A DNA stretch of 64,000 bases from Metopolophium dirhodum (GCF_019925205.1 NC_083566.1:7254001-7318000); one strand, 5' to 3'; shown: positions 1-15,315, counted from the stretch's first letter. Translations and numbers: made by a program. Notes: generated by a model not told the origin, from the sequence alone.

Positions 1-1258
1 ATAAAAAAAATAAAATGTTGAAACGTTTGGCAAATTTAATTAAAAGTAACGCCCTAATACAAATATTATAATTAAAAACTAAATTATCAAATTAGATTGT
101 GAATTAAAATTTAATTGTGTGTTACAGATTTACAAATCTATTAGTATGTTGATGGAAACAATGAATTTGTAGGTTTAGTAAGGTTCAAAGTAATTTGACG
201 TTAAAATTTAAGGTTTTGATCAATATTTCTTTCTTTAATCATTATTTTTCTAGTAATTGATTTATACAATTTGGCTGATAATGTTTGCATCACATTTTCT
301 GCCATCTTTGTTAAAAAATTACATACTAAATATTCTACATTTTTTAAGTTGTTGAATAAAAAAGTTATTGAATTAAAAACAATTAATAATCAGATTATCT
401 TAGATTCTTCGCTCTGGATGAATGTATTGGTTTTACAATAAAATTATGATGTGTGTGTGGTTTTTGTGTTTTTTTATTTATTTTTGTATCTTTCATTAGC
501 TTTTGAAGCAGAAAAGATGCTTCAATCTTAAACTTTAAGTGTGGTTCTGAATCAAATTGAATTAAATTGGTTCTTTGTGGGGCATACAATAATTAGAAAA
601 TCCCTAGTGCCTTACTTTTCAAAATCGTGGTACATTCCAAATCTAATAAGCAACAGAGCGACTTCCCTGTTATATACATAAAAAAAATATCAACAAAGAA
701 CGCATTTGTTGTCTCCGTCTTATATCGTGTATCATATTATTACAGTTTAAAAAAGCTCATCACTCGCTTAAAATCAAAACATAGAAAAACACCATATCAA
801 ACCATGACAAATGTTGTTTCCATTAATTTCAATTCAGATAAATGCAATCTAATATTACAACTAACGAAGCTATAAACAATAATTAAACGTACATTTCTTA
901 TGTTACACACTTGTAAGACGGAGTAAACAACACACGCGGGTGAGACGTTTTCTTAAGGAATTTTACATTTTTTTATTATGTCTATGGACTCATCTAGTAA
1001 CACTATGCGTTTTAAGAGACTTGCTCAACATTGGGTGTTTCCGTAAATAAACTAAACATAATAATATGGCACGAAAATATTAATTAATAGCTTATACCTA
1101 ACTCACTTTCGGTCGTATACACTTTTAAGTTTTAATCAATCAACGTCTTTAACGTGAAAGTCTTCACTCTCCTTTTTTATAATCTGTCTAGTGCATACCC
1201 ACTTATATTTCATATAAATGTATGCTACCTCAGTCCATGTGCTTAAAATATTTTTTAG
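1..1258. other. Non-coding; probably intron of the hyaluronidase gene
   Basis: This AT-rich stretch lies 5' of the first visible hyaluronidase exon. No upstream hyaluronidase exon (D-x-E / W-R-P type coding) is recognisable on +. Around 905-955 sits a fragment reading cacttgtaagacggag...acacgcgggtgagacg...cttaagg, which matches the start of the repeat near 48900. The short open frames here lack family features. Confidence 0.6.
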
Positions 1259-4200
1259 GCTTCGAGAAAATTTGAAAAAGCAGCAATACAGTTCCTAAAA
1301 CGAACTCTACAAGTTGCTAAGTCATTAAGGCCAAATGCATATTGGGGATACTATGGATATCCATTTTGTTTCAACTATACGCCAAAGAACGATCAAGCAA
1401 AATGTTCATCAAATGTGATGAAAAATAATGAAAAGTAATGTACCTACAACATTATACAAAGGACATAATATTAATTTAATAAAAAAATGGTACCTACGAT
1501 AAATCGTATAAATCCATTAAATTATTGATAAACCTATCGTTTTGAACCATCGGTCGGATAATCTTGATAATTGATACGTAATATCATATAATATAATAAA
1601 TTTCAACGCATATCCAATTATAACAGAAAACTTTCCTACCTATACCAATTTTAAATTCAATTTTTAGAGATAAATGTGTATCATTTCTGGAGTTTTTTAC
1701 AGCAACAGAAACCTAAAGGCAATACTTAATGAAATTCGCATAGTTAGTTGTGAATACGATATTGGTCATAATTCAATCTAAAATCTATAAATATATTTTT
1801 ATAAGTATGTAGAGAAGAAACAAGTTTTTAAAAATAGATAAAACTTTTAAACAAATAATATTTTTTAGTACCTATATACATGTATAGTACTTATAATAGG
1901 TACTAAGATATTATATATTTATAAAGCCATCTTAGTGTATAACCATTTTATTCACAATTAATAAACTCAGTATATTCAGGCCAGATTCCAGGGTTTATTT
2001 GTTTAAATAATTGAGACATTTAAATCATTTGAAAGTTAACGTAAACGAAATGAAACGTGCACAATGAAATCGAACTGACGCAAGCAGCGATATTAATTTG
2101 CAACGTGAAATAAAAAATAGGCTCTATAATCAAAGCCATACTGTATAGAGATGTGGCGGAGTGCATCTACGTATAAAATATAATATCTACTCCGTGCTCG
2201 TAAGACGCGAATCGTTATTTAGTGATTAGTAAACAATAACGGAGTTTGTAAGGAACATAATATATAGAAACATACATAGGTATAGTGAATGGACCGGGAA
2301 ATATTGAGGATAAGGAAGAAAGACGATCTGTGGCAGATACACTATAAGTATACCGAATCCTATAAAATTCATGATTAATAAAATAGGTTATGATTAAATG
2401 GTTAAAACATGTAGGCCGGATGTCCAGGACAGCCATAGTACAATATATTGAATTGAAAAACAGTTAGTATAAAACCGTGGTAGTTATGGTATGACACAGT
2501 GGTTAGAGAAATTTGACATGAGTATAAATGTACCGTAGTGCATCAGGCACCACCATTGATAGGAAACAGCGAAGGAGATTAGTTGTAGACATTTAAAACT
2601 ATTACTAGGCTTTAACCTAAAAAGGAAAATTAGAGAATTTTACTAAATTGTACAAACGGCTTACAGTAATTTTTCTCCGTCACCCGGCATAAAAAATAAA
2701 CCTGAAATATTTTATTTTATTTTCGTGCAGTTGATTTTATAATAATTAATAAATACATTAATTGTTACAATAAAATTACAAAAATAATTAAATTAACCGA
2801 TGACTAAAGTGAAACAGTTCAATGCACACATTATAACCACCATAATTGTTATCAATAATAACAAGACTTATTGCTATAATTATTATTATAGGTGCGTTGG
2901 TAGTATAAATAATTATAATAATTAAAAATGTGTATTATAAAAACAGTTTATTTTTTCTAACTAAAAGTATTATGTTACAACTGAGTTTTTCAGTAAATTA
3001 AAGACATTCTTTTTCTTTTACAATAGGTATAATTTCTTATTAATTATAAAAATTATACACGATTAGTTTGGTTCATAAAACTGTTTTCATATTTTCATAT
3101 ACTTTAATAAGTGCATGAAGTCATGGATAAATATTGAACTACTAGTTATTGTTATTAAATATCTAAATATACTTTACTATATAAAATAATATTTATTCAT
3201 CGAGTCTTAAATAATAGTAGGTAGTAGGTAAGTTAATATAATTTTAATAGCCAATTATTGTAGCTGATAATTATTAAAAACAAATAATTATTTTAAATAA
3301 TTTCTCTCCAAGCTAGAATACTTAATTGATAGTTATATAAGTTGTCAATGATACAGGTTAACACAATATTAAACACACATTCAGTAAGCAACCGGCATCT
3401 TGTGGTTCCACAAAATACGATATAGTTACATTTATAAATTATAAATATTAAATATTTAAAAACATGTCTTTGATAATAAAACATATAAGTAGAAACAAAC
3501 AACTTTATTTTATTATTTTATTTAATGCATTATTTGTATATTAACTTACCATATTTTTTTTAAATTATTGCACCCGTGATCAGTTTATTTTTTAAACACA
3601 GGATGATTCTTTTAAAAGTATACATCGATTTATATTTATTCTATAGAAATTCTTAAAAATAATATTATTCTGATTACTTGTAAAATACAAATTAAATCTG
3701 ATTAAAAAAAGATAAAATTTTTAGAAAATGAAAACGATAATAAAGTACTAAAAATATTTTAATTAAGAATTTGAATTATATTGACTTCAAATTATATAAA
3801 ATAAAGTATTTTAAAAAATGCTAATAACAATTTTCGAGATAATAAATGTTTACTGGTTAAAATAATTTATTTGTGCTCCAACATTTATGTAATTAAAATT
3901 TTTATTATTTTTACTACTAATTGAATTTAAATAGTTGGTACTAAGTAGGTAGGTACCTACCTAAATGAAATTAAATTTATGTTTGTCCTTTCAATAATAT
4001 GTTACATCTTAAATGTCATGCAATATTATAAGTAGGGACAAATGTAAATTAATGAAAAATGTTGTGTTAATAAAGTTATTGTTTATTTTTGTAGATCAAA
4101 ATGGTTATTCGAAGAAAGTACAGCTATTTTTCCGTCCTTATATTTTAAATACGAAAATATGAGCTCAGAAAAGAGATCTAGATTTATGCAAGGTAGAATG

Positions 4201-5955
4201 GCGGAAGCAATACGTGTGGGAAACATGGGTAATACGAAAAAAATTGTTTATCCATACACTTGGATTAAATACTATGACACAAAACAATTTGTAGAGAAGG
4301 TAATTATAATTTCAGGATACAATATTTACAATATTCACAATACGCACCAAGAAAAATGAATTTTAACATAATAACATCTTAAATCGAGATTAAACTTGAA
4401 TAACATATTATTTAAATAAAAATAAAAATAACTATGTCGAGAATAAATTATATTAAATTATAATGTAAAATATGCATACCTACATATAATGACATTAAAC
4501 GCACTATCGTTATAAATTCTGACATTCAACCGACGAGTCCATATTAGGTCGTAATTATATTATTTCACAACTTCACGTTTCGCAAAGCTGTAAGGATAAT
4601 ATTTTAACACGTTTAAAATATATTATTTCCTATAAATAAAAAGGTCGAACATACTTGGCACGTGGCGGATATGTCCATGTCATGTGAGTAGGCCACTTGA
4701 GTAGGTTTATTATTATTTCAAAATATTTTAATAATTCACGCAATCTAAAATATCAATTGTAAACAATACTCTTATTCCAGTTTTTTTAAATTTCATGAAA
4801 ATATTTGAGAATCTTGTAAAATGTTGTTTTTTTTATAATTATTTCATCCAAATTAATCAAGTGTGAAATATTGAAATAAAAAATGTTTTCCCAAAAACAA
4901 GCATTGAAAAAGTAGCCATATTTTTCTTCTAAAAATGACTAAAACTGATACTATATTATTAGGAAAAAATTGTTTGAATTATAATTTATTAAATAATTGT
5001 TTATGAAATACGATAACGTTAGAAAAAATTATGAATATCACGCAACATGGATTTTCCAACAAGATTAAAATAAATAATAACAAACTCATGTTGTTAATTT
5101 TTATTTTCATAATAGTTGTTGAATTCACACTAAATGTGACAAGAAAAAAATATTAATACTTGAATTTTATAAAAGTCATCATACACACATTTTTAAGGTG
5201 TTTTATATAGGCAATTTAATGTCGAAACTATAACAAATTAAAAATAATATAACAGTTTACAAATACATTTTCAACATAATAAATTTTACAATATTGGTCC
5301 CATAATTGGTCCCAAATTTGGTAATGTTTTTATTAATAGTCACTACATTAAATATAATAACTATATATAAGACGCTGATAAATTGATTATATTGATTTAG
5401 TAATCGTAGTAACTTAATAGTTCAGTACCATTTAGCACTAATCATACGTATTTTATAAAGAACTATTTAAACGTTGTAGTTTTAATGAATGTTTTTAAGC
5501 CACCTTCAAGCATTAAATCACAAGAAAAATGTGTGGTACAGGTGTAGTGACATTTGCGCAGGATTTCGCTTCCGTTTGCTCTCCTCGCCAAATAAAATAT
5601 CAAATTATAGATCCGTCACTTCAGAGTATCCGAATGCTTGCGGAGACGACATCATAATAACAAACTTTTATTTTTCACTTTTATCGCTTCTTCGTCTGAT
5701 TTTATCCCAACGACGGTATTTTTTCAGGCTGATCTGATGAATTCGTTTTCAATTCCGAAGAAAAACGACGCGTCTGGCGTGATCATTTGGGGAGCGTCGA
5801 ACGACGTAAACAGCGAAAGGAAATGCAAAGCGATGCACAACTATTTGACCGGAGTTCTCGGGCCCACGCTTAAAGCGTTTTACAAGAGCAACAGGAAAGC
5901 GACGAAGAGAAAAAGAAGAGCGAAAGTTGACAGCATATTCGATTACTTCATCTAA
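1259..5955 (+). CDS. Hyaluronidase, last three coding exons (5' part outside window)
   Basis: Three exons join in frame: 1259-1434, 4095-4299 and 5728-5955 (stop TAA), giving about 203 residues. Exon 1 follows a tttttttag acceptor and carries LRPNAYWGYYGYPFCFNYTP, the family's RPxxxWGYYxxPxCxN signature. Exon 2 has WLFEESTAIFPSLYF (family W-L-x-x-E-S-x-A-x-x-P-S) and YPYTWIKYYDT. Exon 3 has GVIIWGAS, then a Cys and LTGVLGPTLKAFY, matching the end of the glycoside hydrolase 56 domain. The family cleaves hyaluronan/chondroitin glycosidic bonds and is usually secreted. The catalytic D-x-E pair and any signal peptide should lie in upstream exons; I see no such exon in 1-1258. The C-terminus is unusually basic (KATKRKRRAK) before DYFI. 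Donors are gtaatg and gtaatt, and phases 2 and 0 match their acceptors, so this part looks intact. Family is certain; physiological role in this insect is not. Confidence 0.9.
1435..4094 (+). other. Intron between hyaluronidase exons
   Basis: Starts gtaatg and ends tttttgtag, phase 2. It holds AT-rich sequence; the small open frames inside (about 2215-2436 and 3293-3502 on -) have no recognisable content. Confidence 0.75.
4300..5727 (+). other. Intron between hyaluronidase exons
   Basis: Starts gtaatt and ends tattttttcag, phase 0. I see nothing else in it apart from AT-rich sequence; 5489-5737 can be read through in another frame but has no coding signal. Confidence 0.75.
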
Positions 5956-6959
5956 CGTCGAAATCGAATTAATTTACGAGGGCATTAGAGCCGTTTATAC
6001 CTAAATACTTAACGTTATAATATTATATGCAATTATTTACATTGAGTACATACTATACCACAGAGTTACCTAGATTTGTAAACGAACTTTGAATACTGCA
6101 GTATCGCGCTGTAACGTCGTTAGATCTTAATGTTGTCGTGTGTACATATTATACTAAATAGTTATTAGTGATTTGTGTTATATTAACTTATTTTAAAATA
6201 TTTATTAATTATTTATTGTGTTGAAATTTGTCAAGCGTATTTATTATTTTCCTTAAAGCATATATAGGTTCATGATTTGGGACTATTTAAACTAACTATA
6301 CTAGAAATAGATGTATTACCTAGTCTAATATTATTACACGCATTGGCCATTGGAAAGTAATTGAAATCATAAAAAAATGTATATATTATGAACTAATTAC
6401 AATATTATCAGTTCTCATAAATCTGTTATTTCTAAATATAGTACGTAATTATTATGATGATCATGAATTGTACATTATATTGACGATATATGGATAGGTT
6501 TGTTACCTATGCGTATCGTATTATTGCATATAAATATTATACATTTATTAATAATTATTACTAATTGATGTGTTATGTTAATAAGTGTACTTGCCACTCG
6601 TTAATACCGTGGTATATGGATATTATGTTGTTGGTGTATATAATGTTTATGCATGCGCATCACACGATGGAAATTTGCAATAATAAGGTGACTACCTCCT
6701 ACCTACAACAACTATAATACGGAAACGGCTGAGTACGAGAATATGAGAGAAAAGCAGTTGGTTCCAATAGAACCTTGTCGGTTACAATAATACCATAAGC
6801 ATAATACCAGTATGCTATACATGTAGGTAGATACTATAATATTTTAGTGAATAAATCAATATAATATTTTGTAATTTGTGTCGTTTGCGTTTAACAATAC
6901 CCATTCTAAACGCGATGCAAAGCCCCATCATCGTAATACAACGCTGTTAGGAAGGCGTT

Positions 6960-7212
6960 AAGTGGCATGTCTAGGATTTTTTTAAGGGGGGCATCGCTGA
7001 AATATAATATAGTTGAGGTTATAAAAAACAAAAAATTATCAAATAAAAACAATCTCGACCAATCAAGACTTTCATAATATTATATTATACGCGTACGGAA
7101 AAAATAACATTAATATTTTTATACTTAATTAAAAATAATTTATATACAACACGTGCTAAAGGGAGGCGATTCGTGGTGGTCCATTGGTTGACCCCTGCAA
7201 ACACCTGACTTG
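6960..7212. mobile_element. Degenerate DNA-transposon-like remnant
   Basis: The left edge reads agtggcatgtctagg followed by a T run and a G run. The right edge reads gacccctgcaaacacctgac, roughly the inverse of the left. This layout resembles short non-autonomous hAT-type elements beginning cagtggcg. I find no matching target duplication, so the boundaries are uncertain. Confidence 0.3.
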
Positions 7213-7507
7213 TATAATTTGCCATATATTGGGGACGGCGGCTGTATTATTGGTACGCGCGATCATGGCACTTAAATATACAATCACGAATCAATATCAT
7301 CGCGAATATTCGAGAGTGGAACATAATATTATTACCTATAGGCTATATGGTTTGCTAAATGTTTTACAGTTATTATGGAATCACACGTATTGCGCGAATG
7401 CGAATGACGATTGAAATATACGTCTGCGGAGGTCCACCTCCGACCAACGCGGTGAAACGCAAAGTACGTTATAATACACTCGAGGCATTGAAAATCACTC
7501 ACTTATA

Positions 7508-7840
7508 CAGAGTGATCCGCTAATAATTAATACCTAACAGGAACCAAGGTTTTCGAGATTCTAATTTTTGAAATTTTGAAATACATGGTATATTATGCCT
7601 ACCTAAAAGACCATTATTTTCAAATACTTGGATTGTTTTAACAATATTTTTGAACAGTGAAAAGTTATACAAATTTTTTTTATTTTTTTTTCATTTATGA
7701 AATCATTTTAACTGTTCCTACGTTTTACATATTGTTCTATATATTGTTAACCAGATGATTTTTTTTGAAATTGTTGATGCTTCTCAATGGAAATACAAAC
7801 GAGTTATTTCTGAGTTATTTAATTAGATATGCCTATACTA
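7508..7840 (+). repeat. Dispersed repeat family R1, member 1
   Basis: Begins near agagtgatccgctaat and shares the order of motifs with 9037-9310 and 48515-48850: a gggtgat-like start, attttTGAAATTTTGAA, then attTTCAAATActtgg, then tttaacaatatt. Members are strongly diverged and have no open frame. Family of origin unknown. Confidence 0.45.
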
Positions 7841-9036
7841 GTTACGACGGATAATATAAACGTATTATACAATTATCCATCCATAGATAATAGGTTTAAA
7901 CTATATGAGAATAATGATGATTTCACATAAAATACATTTTATAGTTTATAAACATTTTCCCGAGTATTATAATAAGCAGATACTAGACTACAAATATTTC
8001 ATCTATTTTATAGTTGCTTATGTAAAACCCTTATTTTGATTTATAGACACGTCTGCAACGTTTTTAAAATAACCACGTGGTATACAATTCAGGGTAAAAA
8101 AAGAGAGCGGCGAAGATTAATTAATCAAAAAGATGCTTGTTGCGCCGTAACTATACTCTTTAAAAGGTATACAAGTATCAGTTGGGAAATTGGGTCTTGA
8201 AGTATATTATGAATATACCTACATATAATTAAATATAGTATGCATATAATTCAATTCTCGCGACCATTCTAGACGAGTCACTCTGTGTGCACCGTATGTG
8301 TTCGTGTGCGCCCACCAAATCTTCAAAAACATACTAAGCTAATTGAATTTTTGATGGCAATCAGCAATTATCCACTATAAAAAATATTAAATTTTTAACA
8401 CAGCATTTTAAGAAACACGAGAAGATTTTAAATTTCCGATTTCGGCCTTAGTAAGCCATATAGTACTACCGCATGATATACTACGGACTAGGATATACAT
8501 ACCGTAGTATACTAACCGTGTGGCTCTCCACTCTCTATAGTAATATTACAACAGAGGTAATAAGTATTTCAAAAATATTAATTATAAAAAGTTATTGACG
8601 CGCTGACATAAACATAATGGTGAGACACTATAACGTGTATAATATATTTTAAGTACGACAGCGTGTCAACTGTCTATTCGCCGTAATATAAAAATATGGC
8701 ACACATGTGCTGTGTGTTTAAATAGTGGGTGGGTAGAGTGGGATATAGTTGTAGTAGTATAATATTATACGGTGTGTATATAGTGACTTCATCCAGATGA
8801 CTTTTGCACGTGTATTTCTACAAACCGCATAGGTATAGCATATTATTTATATATATACATATTTTTATATATACCTAAAACCTACTATATAGTATATTAT
8901 CGGAACATGATAGGCACTTAGGGCCATTACCTACATGACAATTATACATAGTAGGTACCTATATTATGATGCACATATGTGACATCCAGTGACAGATAAT
9001 ATCCTGAAGAGTTCAAAAAAAAAAATAATTATACAT

Positions 9037-9310
9037 AGGGTGATTTATTGAGCACACCTTATTTTTATGTTTATATCGTGCATGACATATTCAAATCCTG
9101 ATTTTTAGAATTTTGAAGTGTATGCAGTTAAAAGCGATATTTTCGAATAGGTACTTGGCTTTTTCACAACATTTAAAAGGAGTATACTTTGACCAACTTT
9201 GGTTTTTCAAATGAGAACCTAACTACATATTGTAACGAAAATCGTAAATCAGAAGATTTTTCTAAAAAATATTGACTTATTTTCAATCGGAATTTGAACG
9301 AAATGTTTTA
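9037..9310 (+). repeat. Dispersed repeat family R1, member 2
   Basis: Starts agggtgatttattgagc; then gatttttagaattttgaag, cgatattttcgaatagg, acaacatttaaaaggagtat. The last block matches acaacatttaaggagtat at about 48650, a shared rare string that supports common origin. Confidence 0.55.
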
Positions 9311-12300
9311 GAGTTGTTCCACTTTAAAATATAATTATTACTAAATACTTGGGATAATAGTCTAGTAAAAAGATATTATTTGTACTTTTGTTTTAACAAA
9401 TAATTGGGTGCAATATTAATCTATAATATAATGGGATAATATATTTTGTAATATTGATAAATTACCTGGGTATACCTGGGACTTAGTAGTAATTATTAAC
9501 AAATATTTTATATCGCATAATTAATTATAATTATCAAGCTCGTATCCGTTTACAAACTATTTAATGGACAATTATTGCCCTTAGTACCTAAAGCAGAATA
9601 ACTCTGTACATTTTCGTTCAAATTTCGATTACAATAATTCAGCATTTTCAAAAAATTCATCTGATTCACAATTTACACTAAGACATGTAAGTTCTTGTTT
9701 GAATAACGAAACTAATAATTGTAGGTATTAAGTACTTAGTTTTTTTGATTTTTAAGCTTTCTAAATTATTTAGATGAGAGTGTTAGATTGCGTACCTATA
9801 TGTACAATATTATATTACGGTAAAATAGAAATCGTTATCTTATTCGACTTAAATATTTTTACATAACTATTTAATAATATAAATTGATTACTCACAATAA
9901 TAACTTTTATACTAAAAATCAAAAGATAATATTTTTTGATAAATTTTAAGCTTTTGCGTGAGACGTTTAATTTATTTTAATTTAATGTGTAATTCAAACT
10001 AAAAAAAATGTTTAAAATCACAAACAAATTGGTATCGAAAAATATGTGTCATTCATCCACGGGTAACGAAAATCATTGATTGTTGATTATCGATTACAGT
10101 TTTACGTTGATAAATAAACGATTACCATATTATAGCGTGAATGCATAGATAATACTATTATTCACTTCGCAACAATGTTTCATAATAATTATTTATGATT
10201 ATTTTGTCTGCGTCATTTGTCCGTTTATCGTTGTCGTCAGACCTAGTCATAATACACAATAATATATACAACTCTAATGTCTAGACGTGTTTTTAGAAAT
10301 CGACGAAAATAATCTAATAAATAATTATATACCTACGCAAATATACTATCGCCTCCCAAATTATAATATCCTGACATTCGCGATTTACTGTTTGCAGGTT
10401 GGCAGAAATATTAAGAAAAAAAAAAAAAAAACGAAGAAAGAAACACCCGTCTACCATCTGTATATTGTGAACCAATGTCAATGTCATGACAAAAACTGCT
10501 GACTCCAACGTTACATCCGGTAGGTTATGAATAATGATACCCGATTTTGCGCTTAGTATTTTAGCAAATTTTGCTTCCAGCAGGATATCAATTATAATGC
10601 ATTATACTTCACCGAAAGTACTACCTTCGCAGGACGTAATAAACTTTAATTTTTTTTTTTTTTTTTTATTAAGTTGAGCATTGCAACATAATATTATTAG
10701 ACGACGAAAATATAATAATATAATATATATTATAATTCACGAGAGATAAATAAATAAATCTGCGCATGATCGCGTTTTTAAACACTATAACCTATTATTA
10801 CATGCCTATAATATATACGTATTGTGCATTTTGCATTTATGTGTACAGTTTGAATACGCAGTAAAAATATTTGGTATAATATTTTCAACCGATTATTATT
10901 ATCAATACATTTCGATCGTCATAAAGTATTTAACATTTATCAGACAGTCTTGAATATTATGTGTTCACGGATTCTGTACATAATTTCTTTTCCAATTCGT
11001 TAATGTATTCCGTATATATTCATCAGAATTTAATGTGAACAACTAGGTGTATGGGCACATTTTTATTGGTTATTAATTCAAAAAACCAGAATTTAAATTC
11101 AACTAAATGTCCTATATAGTCGATAAATGTTGATAAACTACAGAGACGTTTAAGTATTCTGTACGGCTTACCTAACTTATTGTACCCACTGAAGTGTGGT
11201 CCGTCCGTAAATCGTGATTTTCGTTGCCTTAGTAAACCATATATTTTGAACTCGAAAAAGCCATCTACTGGGCGTAATGGTTATCTAATTGTTTAATGTA
11301 TCTATTTATTTCGTTCATGTTAGTAAATTAAATTAAGATTATAATATTATATACATTTTATCAAATGTGACTGAAATTTATTTTTGTGATTTCCACGTCA
11401 TGTCGTTACTCAACAATGTGTATTTTACTACCTATTTCACTATTCACAATATTGAATTAGATTTAACGATAAATCATTGATTAGGTATGTATTGAGAATA
11501 TATTTTCATTTCAGAATCGTTTATATAATTTATGCGTTATTAACTACCACCTATAAGATGCCCATTTTTCCTTATACGTTTGTTTGTTACAAAATGAAAT
11601 TAAAAGAGAAAATATTTAAGTACACCGCCCACTCGATAAAATAATACATATTATAATTAAACTAACAAGAATTTATGACAAATAATTTGATAGGTATGTA
11701 ATACATTTTATTATGAATATTTATATTATTTATAATGATTAAAATATTTAAATAAATAAAAATACACAGATACTATAATTTATTGTTCATTCACTTTCCA
11801 TTCAGAAAAAAAATTGTTCGTTGGTAATAATTACTAATCTAGGCATTGACGACAAGTTTACCAAAAAAACGAAATATACACAGTATAGTGCAAATAACTA
11901 ATTATTAATATTATTATTATTATTATTTTAATTATTACCTAAACGATTTCCGTCAAAAAATCAATCCAGCGATAAAAGATAAAGGCAACAATAATCATAG
12001 TATTTCCGTAGACGTCCTTTATAATTAAAGCCATAGTTATTAATTATTATACTTATCGGGTATCAGCGACGATATACATGTTTTCAAAAATGAATATCTT
12101 AAAATGTTTCCAATATCGTACCGTTACACGTTCATGGGACAGAGAACAAACATTTTGATTCACCAAACGAGCGATCCAATGCAGCCACTTTTGATAAAAC
12201 TGGATTCGATAAATGTAATAAAAAATGTATTCTTAAACGATATATTGGTTATCGATATCGAATATTATTATACTATATTAATTTTCATGATATTATCATC

Positions 12301-15300
12301 ACGAAAAGTTATTAATTAATAGTTTATTATGACGGACTAATGGGGAATAAAGATATGTCCATCAATAATGATGGCGGGGGGCGGGTCGTGAAATTTTCAC
12401 CCTAACGTAAAATTCGACTCTGGTGTATTTACAAAGTTGTACATTTTTCACGGAAAAATTTGAAAAATTTGAAAATAAGTTGCAAAAAGTGGCAAATTAG
12501 TTAGTAAGTCGTTGGTACAACTTTGATGCAGTGATTGTGGCATGGTGGGTTTAATAGTGTCCGACAAAAAGGGTTCACGAGTGTGTATATTTTAGTGTGG
12601 TCAAACGGAATTGACTGAAATAAACGTTGATAATAATTATTTTAAAACGACGTGGGAAAGGATAGAACATTTTGTTAAATATCCATGAAATATACGGTGA
12701 AAAAAACACAGTATTAATCGGGCCACTCAGATAAAAACTGTAATATTATTGTTGCTATACGTGTACCTATATAATATACAATGTAAAATTAATGACTAAT
12801 AAATTATAATAGTAATGGCATAAAAACGCACACGAAAAAATAATATTCTGGCATAATGGACTTAAAAAAAACAAATGTGTTGTAATAATATACCTACAGT
12901 AAATTCAAGCTTAAGACAGGGTACATAACGATGTCTTTCCCCCATCACTATAAAATTTCAGTGCGAGGGGTGGCACAACCCCCAACTCCTTATCTCCTTT
13001 CCAACTCCGATTACGCCTATGAGTACGTCAACAGTGTTTTACGTACCAATATTTCTCCCCCAAATCAACAACACGTCGTATTAAAAAAACATTAACACGA
13101 AAATCTTACAACCATAAACAGACATCAAAGTATCAAAAGTTTATTTTGTTATAATATAATAGTATCATATTTAATTAGGTTATGTATTTTTTTATAATTT
13201 TACATAGAAAATAATTTGCAGGATATCTTCTAATTTAATACATTCTATAATGTGAAATTACTAATTACAAAGCCATAGAGATTAATTTAACTTATTATTA
13301 AAAATAAACACTAATAAGCAAATAAACTAAATATAATATATTATAATATTATAATACTGTTATTATGCTAATGACCAAGTTGTCGAAGCAGAAATTGTAT
13401 AAATTTCAAGACCAATAAAAAAAAATACTGTCATTATTATTTTTTAATATTTCCACAATTTGAAGTGTTTACAATTATGACTATTTTTTAATAAATAGGA
13501 ATTTGATAAATTAATAGGATTACATTGTATATTATATTATACGAAATAATATATAATTTAATTAAGTATAACTGTATAATTTACTCAAGTTTATTTTTCC
13601 TTTTTTTCCTTAGGTTTCACTTGCAGTCACAATATCGGTTTCTGAAGCTAAATGGTTTTTATATTATAACTCAACTATTGAAAAATAACTTATATTGTTT
13701 ACCTTGCGAATTAAGAGTAAATTAATTTGAACTCACATCCCTGCGTAAAATAGTTATTTTAAATTTGCCATATTATTTTCCCATTTAAAATGTCTACTTT
13801 TTTCAGTGAACATAATGACGGATTCAAAGTTCTAGTTTAAAATGGTGTTGTTAAATGTATTAATCGTAAAGAATAATAAGTAAATAACAGAGTAGGTATG
13901 TAATATTATATAATATATATTATACCTAATGCTAAATAATTGTTAAAAATTGAAATTTTAAGATAACAAATTTACATTTAAGTATAATAAATTGCATAGT
14001 GAATTATGCCAGGCGTCAATAATTGGTAGTAAAATGTAGATAATAAATCAGAGGTAGCTGTATTTCCTTACACTCAATTATATAGTCTAAACTCTAAAAT
14101 TACTAAATTATCTTATTTGAATATATATAGAACAATTTTGTTTAATACTTATACAATTGAAAATATTTGTTGATAACATTTCAAGTATAATAAATATCTT
14201 CAATATTTTATTAAACTTTGTGTTTAAAATATCAACATTATTTTTTTGCTTGCTATTTTTGAAAAATATTTTATACACATTTTAACGACATAAAATAATA
14301 GCATATTTTGACTTTTCTGCAAGTATATTTTCAAGAATGTATGGTCATACAAGCTCTACTTGACTACTTGTCAAATGTAAATATAATAATATTCTATGAA
14401 AGAAATGTAGTTAATTACGTTCAATAATAATAATTATTAGGTATTGTAATATTTGGTTTTATAAAACAATAATTTTCAATAATAATATACTAACTAATTT
14501 GTATTTCAATAATATTTTATACTAACAAAAAGGTATGAATAACAATCATAATTTAGTAGAAATTATTTATTAGATAATATTGTATATATTTTAACAGAAA
14601 AAAAAATTAAACTGCCAAACATAATGTACCTACTTAATATTATAGAATAATGAACAAGTTATAAATAATTTGAGATGTATAAAGTTTAATATATTGTTAA
14701 CAAAAGAATAAAGGTACAATGCATATGAGATTTATTCTATATTATAAACTGCTTCATTGAAAGGTGAGTCCGTCGATGTTATTATAACCAACCCTTGAAA
14801 AACAGGAAAAAAATCTGGAACTCATTAAATTAACCGAAGGTTATTCTACCCCCCCACCTTCGCTTCAGGTTCACTAACCCTTAATATAATGTGTGTAGTA
14901 TGCTCCCTACATAGCAACAGTACCCCAAATTTAATGGACTCGAATTCTTTAAGCATATATTTTCTGACATTATTACCCTATCAGCACGGTACCTAATAAT
15001 AATATGCTCTAAGGTGCCTATTGTTAATGTTTTTTTTTCCAACTCATCAACGCTTTATTGATATATGTATATATATATATAACCTCCCTTAAACTACTCA
15101 ATTTATTTTTATTTCGGTATTTTTTAAACGAATTGTACCTGTTTAATCACTTTTCTGTATGTATACCAACTAGCTGTCGAGGTTCTGAATACGCCAGATG
15201 TTTTCTTAATGGGGCGTTCCACATTCCTCTTAGCTTTAGATTATTATTTTTTTTTTTAACGCCACAGTACCACAATACCACAATACCGAGTAAATCCTTG

Positions 15301-15309
15301 GGAGTTGAT

Positions 15310-15315
15310 TTTATT
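15310..15315 (-). promoter_or_regulatory. Candidate polyadenylation signal of nord
   Basis: AATAAA on the minus strand, about 220 nt downstream of the nord stop codon. It is the first canonical hexamer I noticed in a sensible position. The hexamer is frequent by chance in DNA this AT-rich, so support is positional only. Confidence 0.35.
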
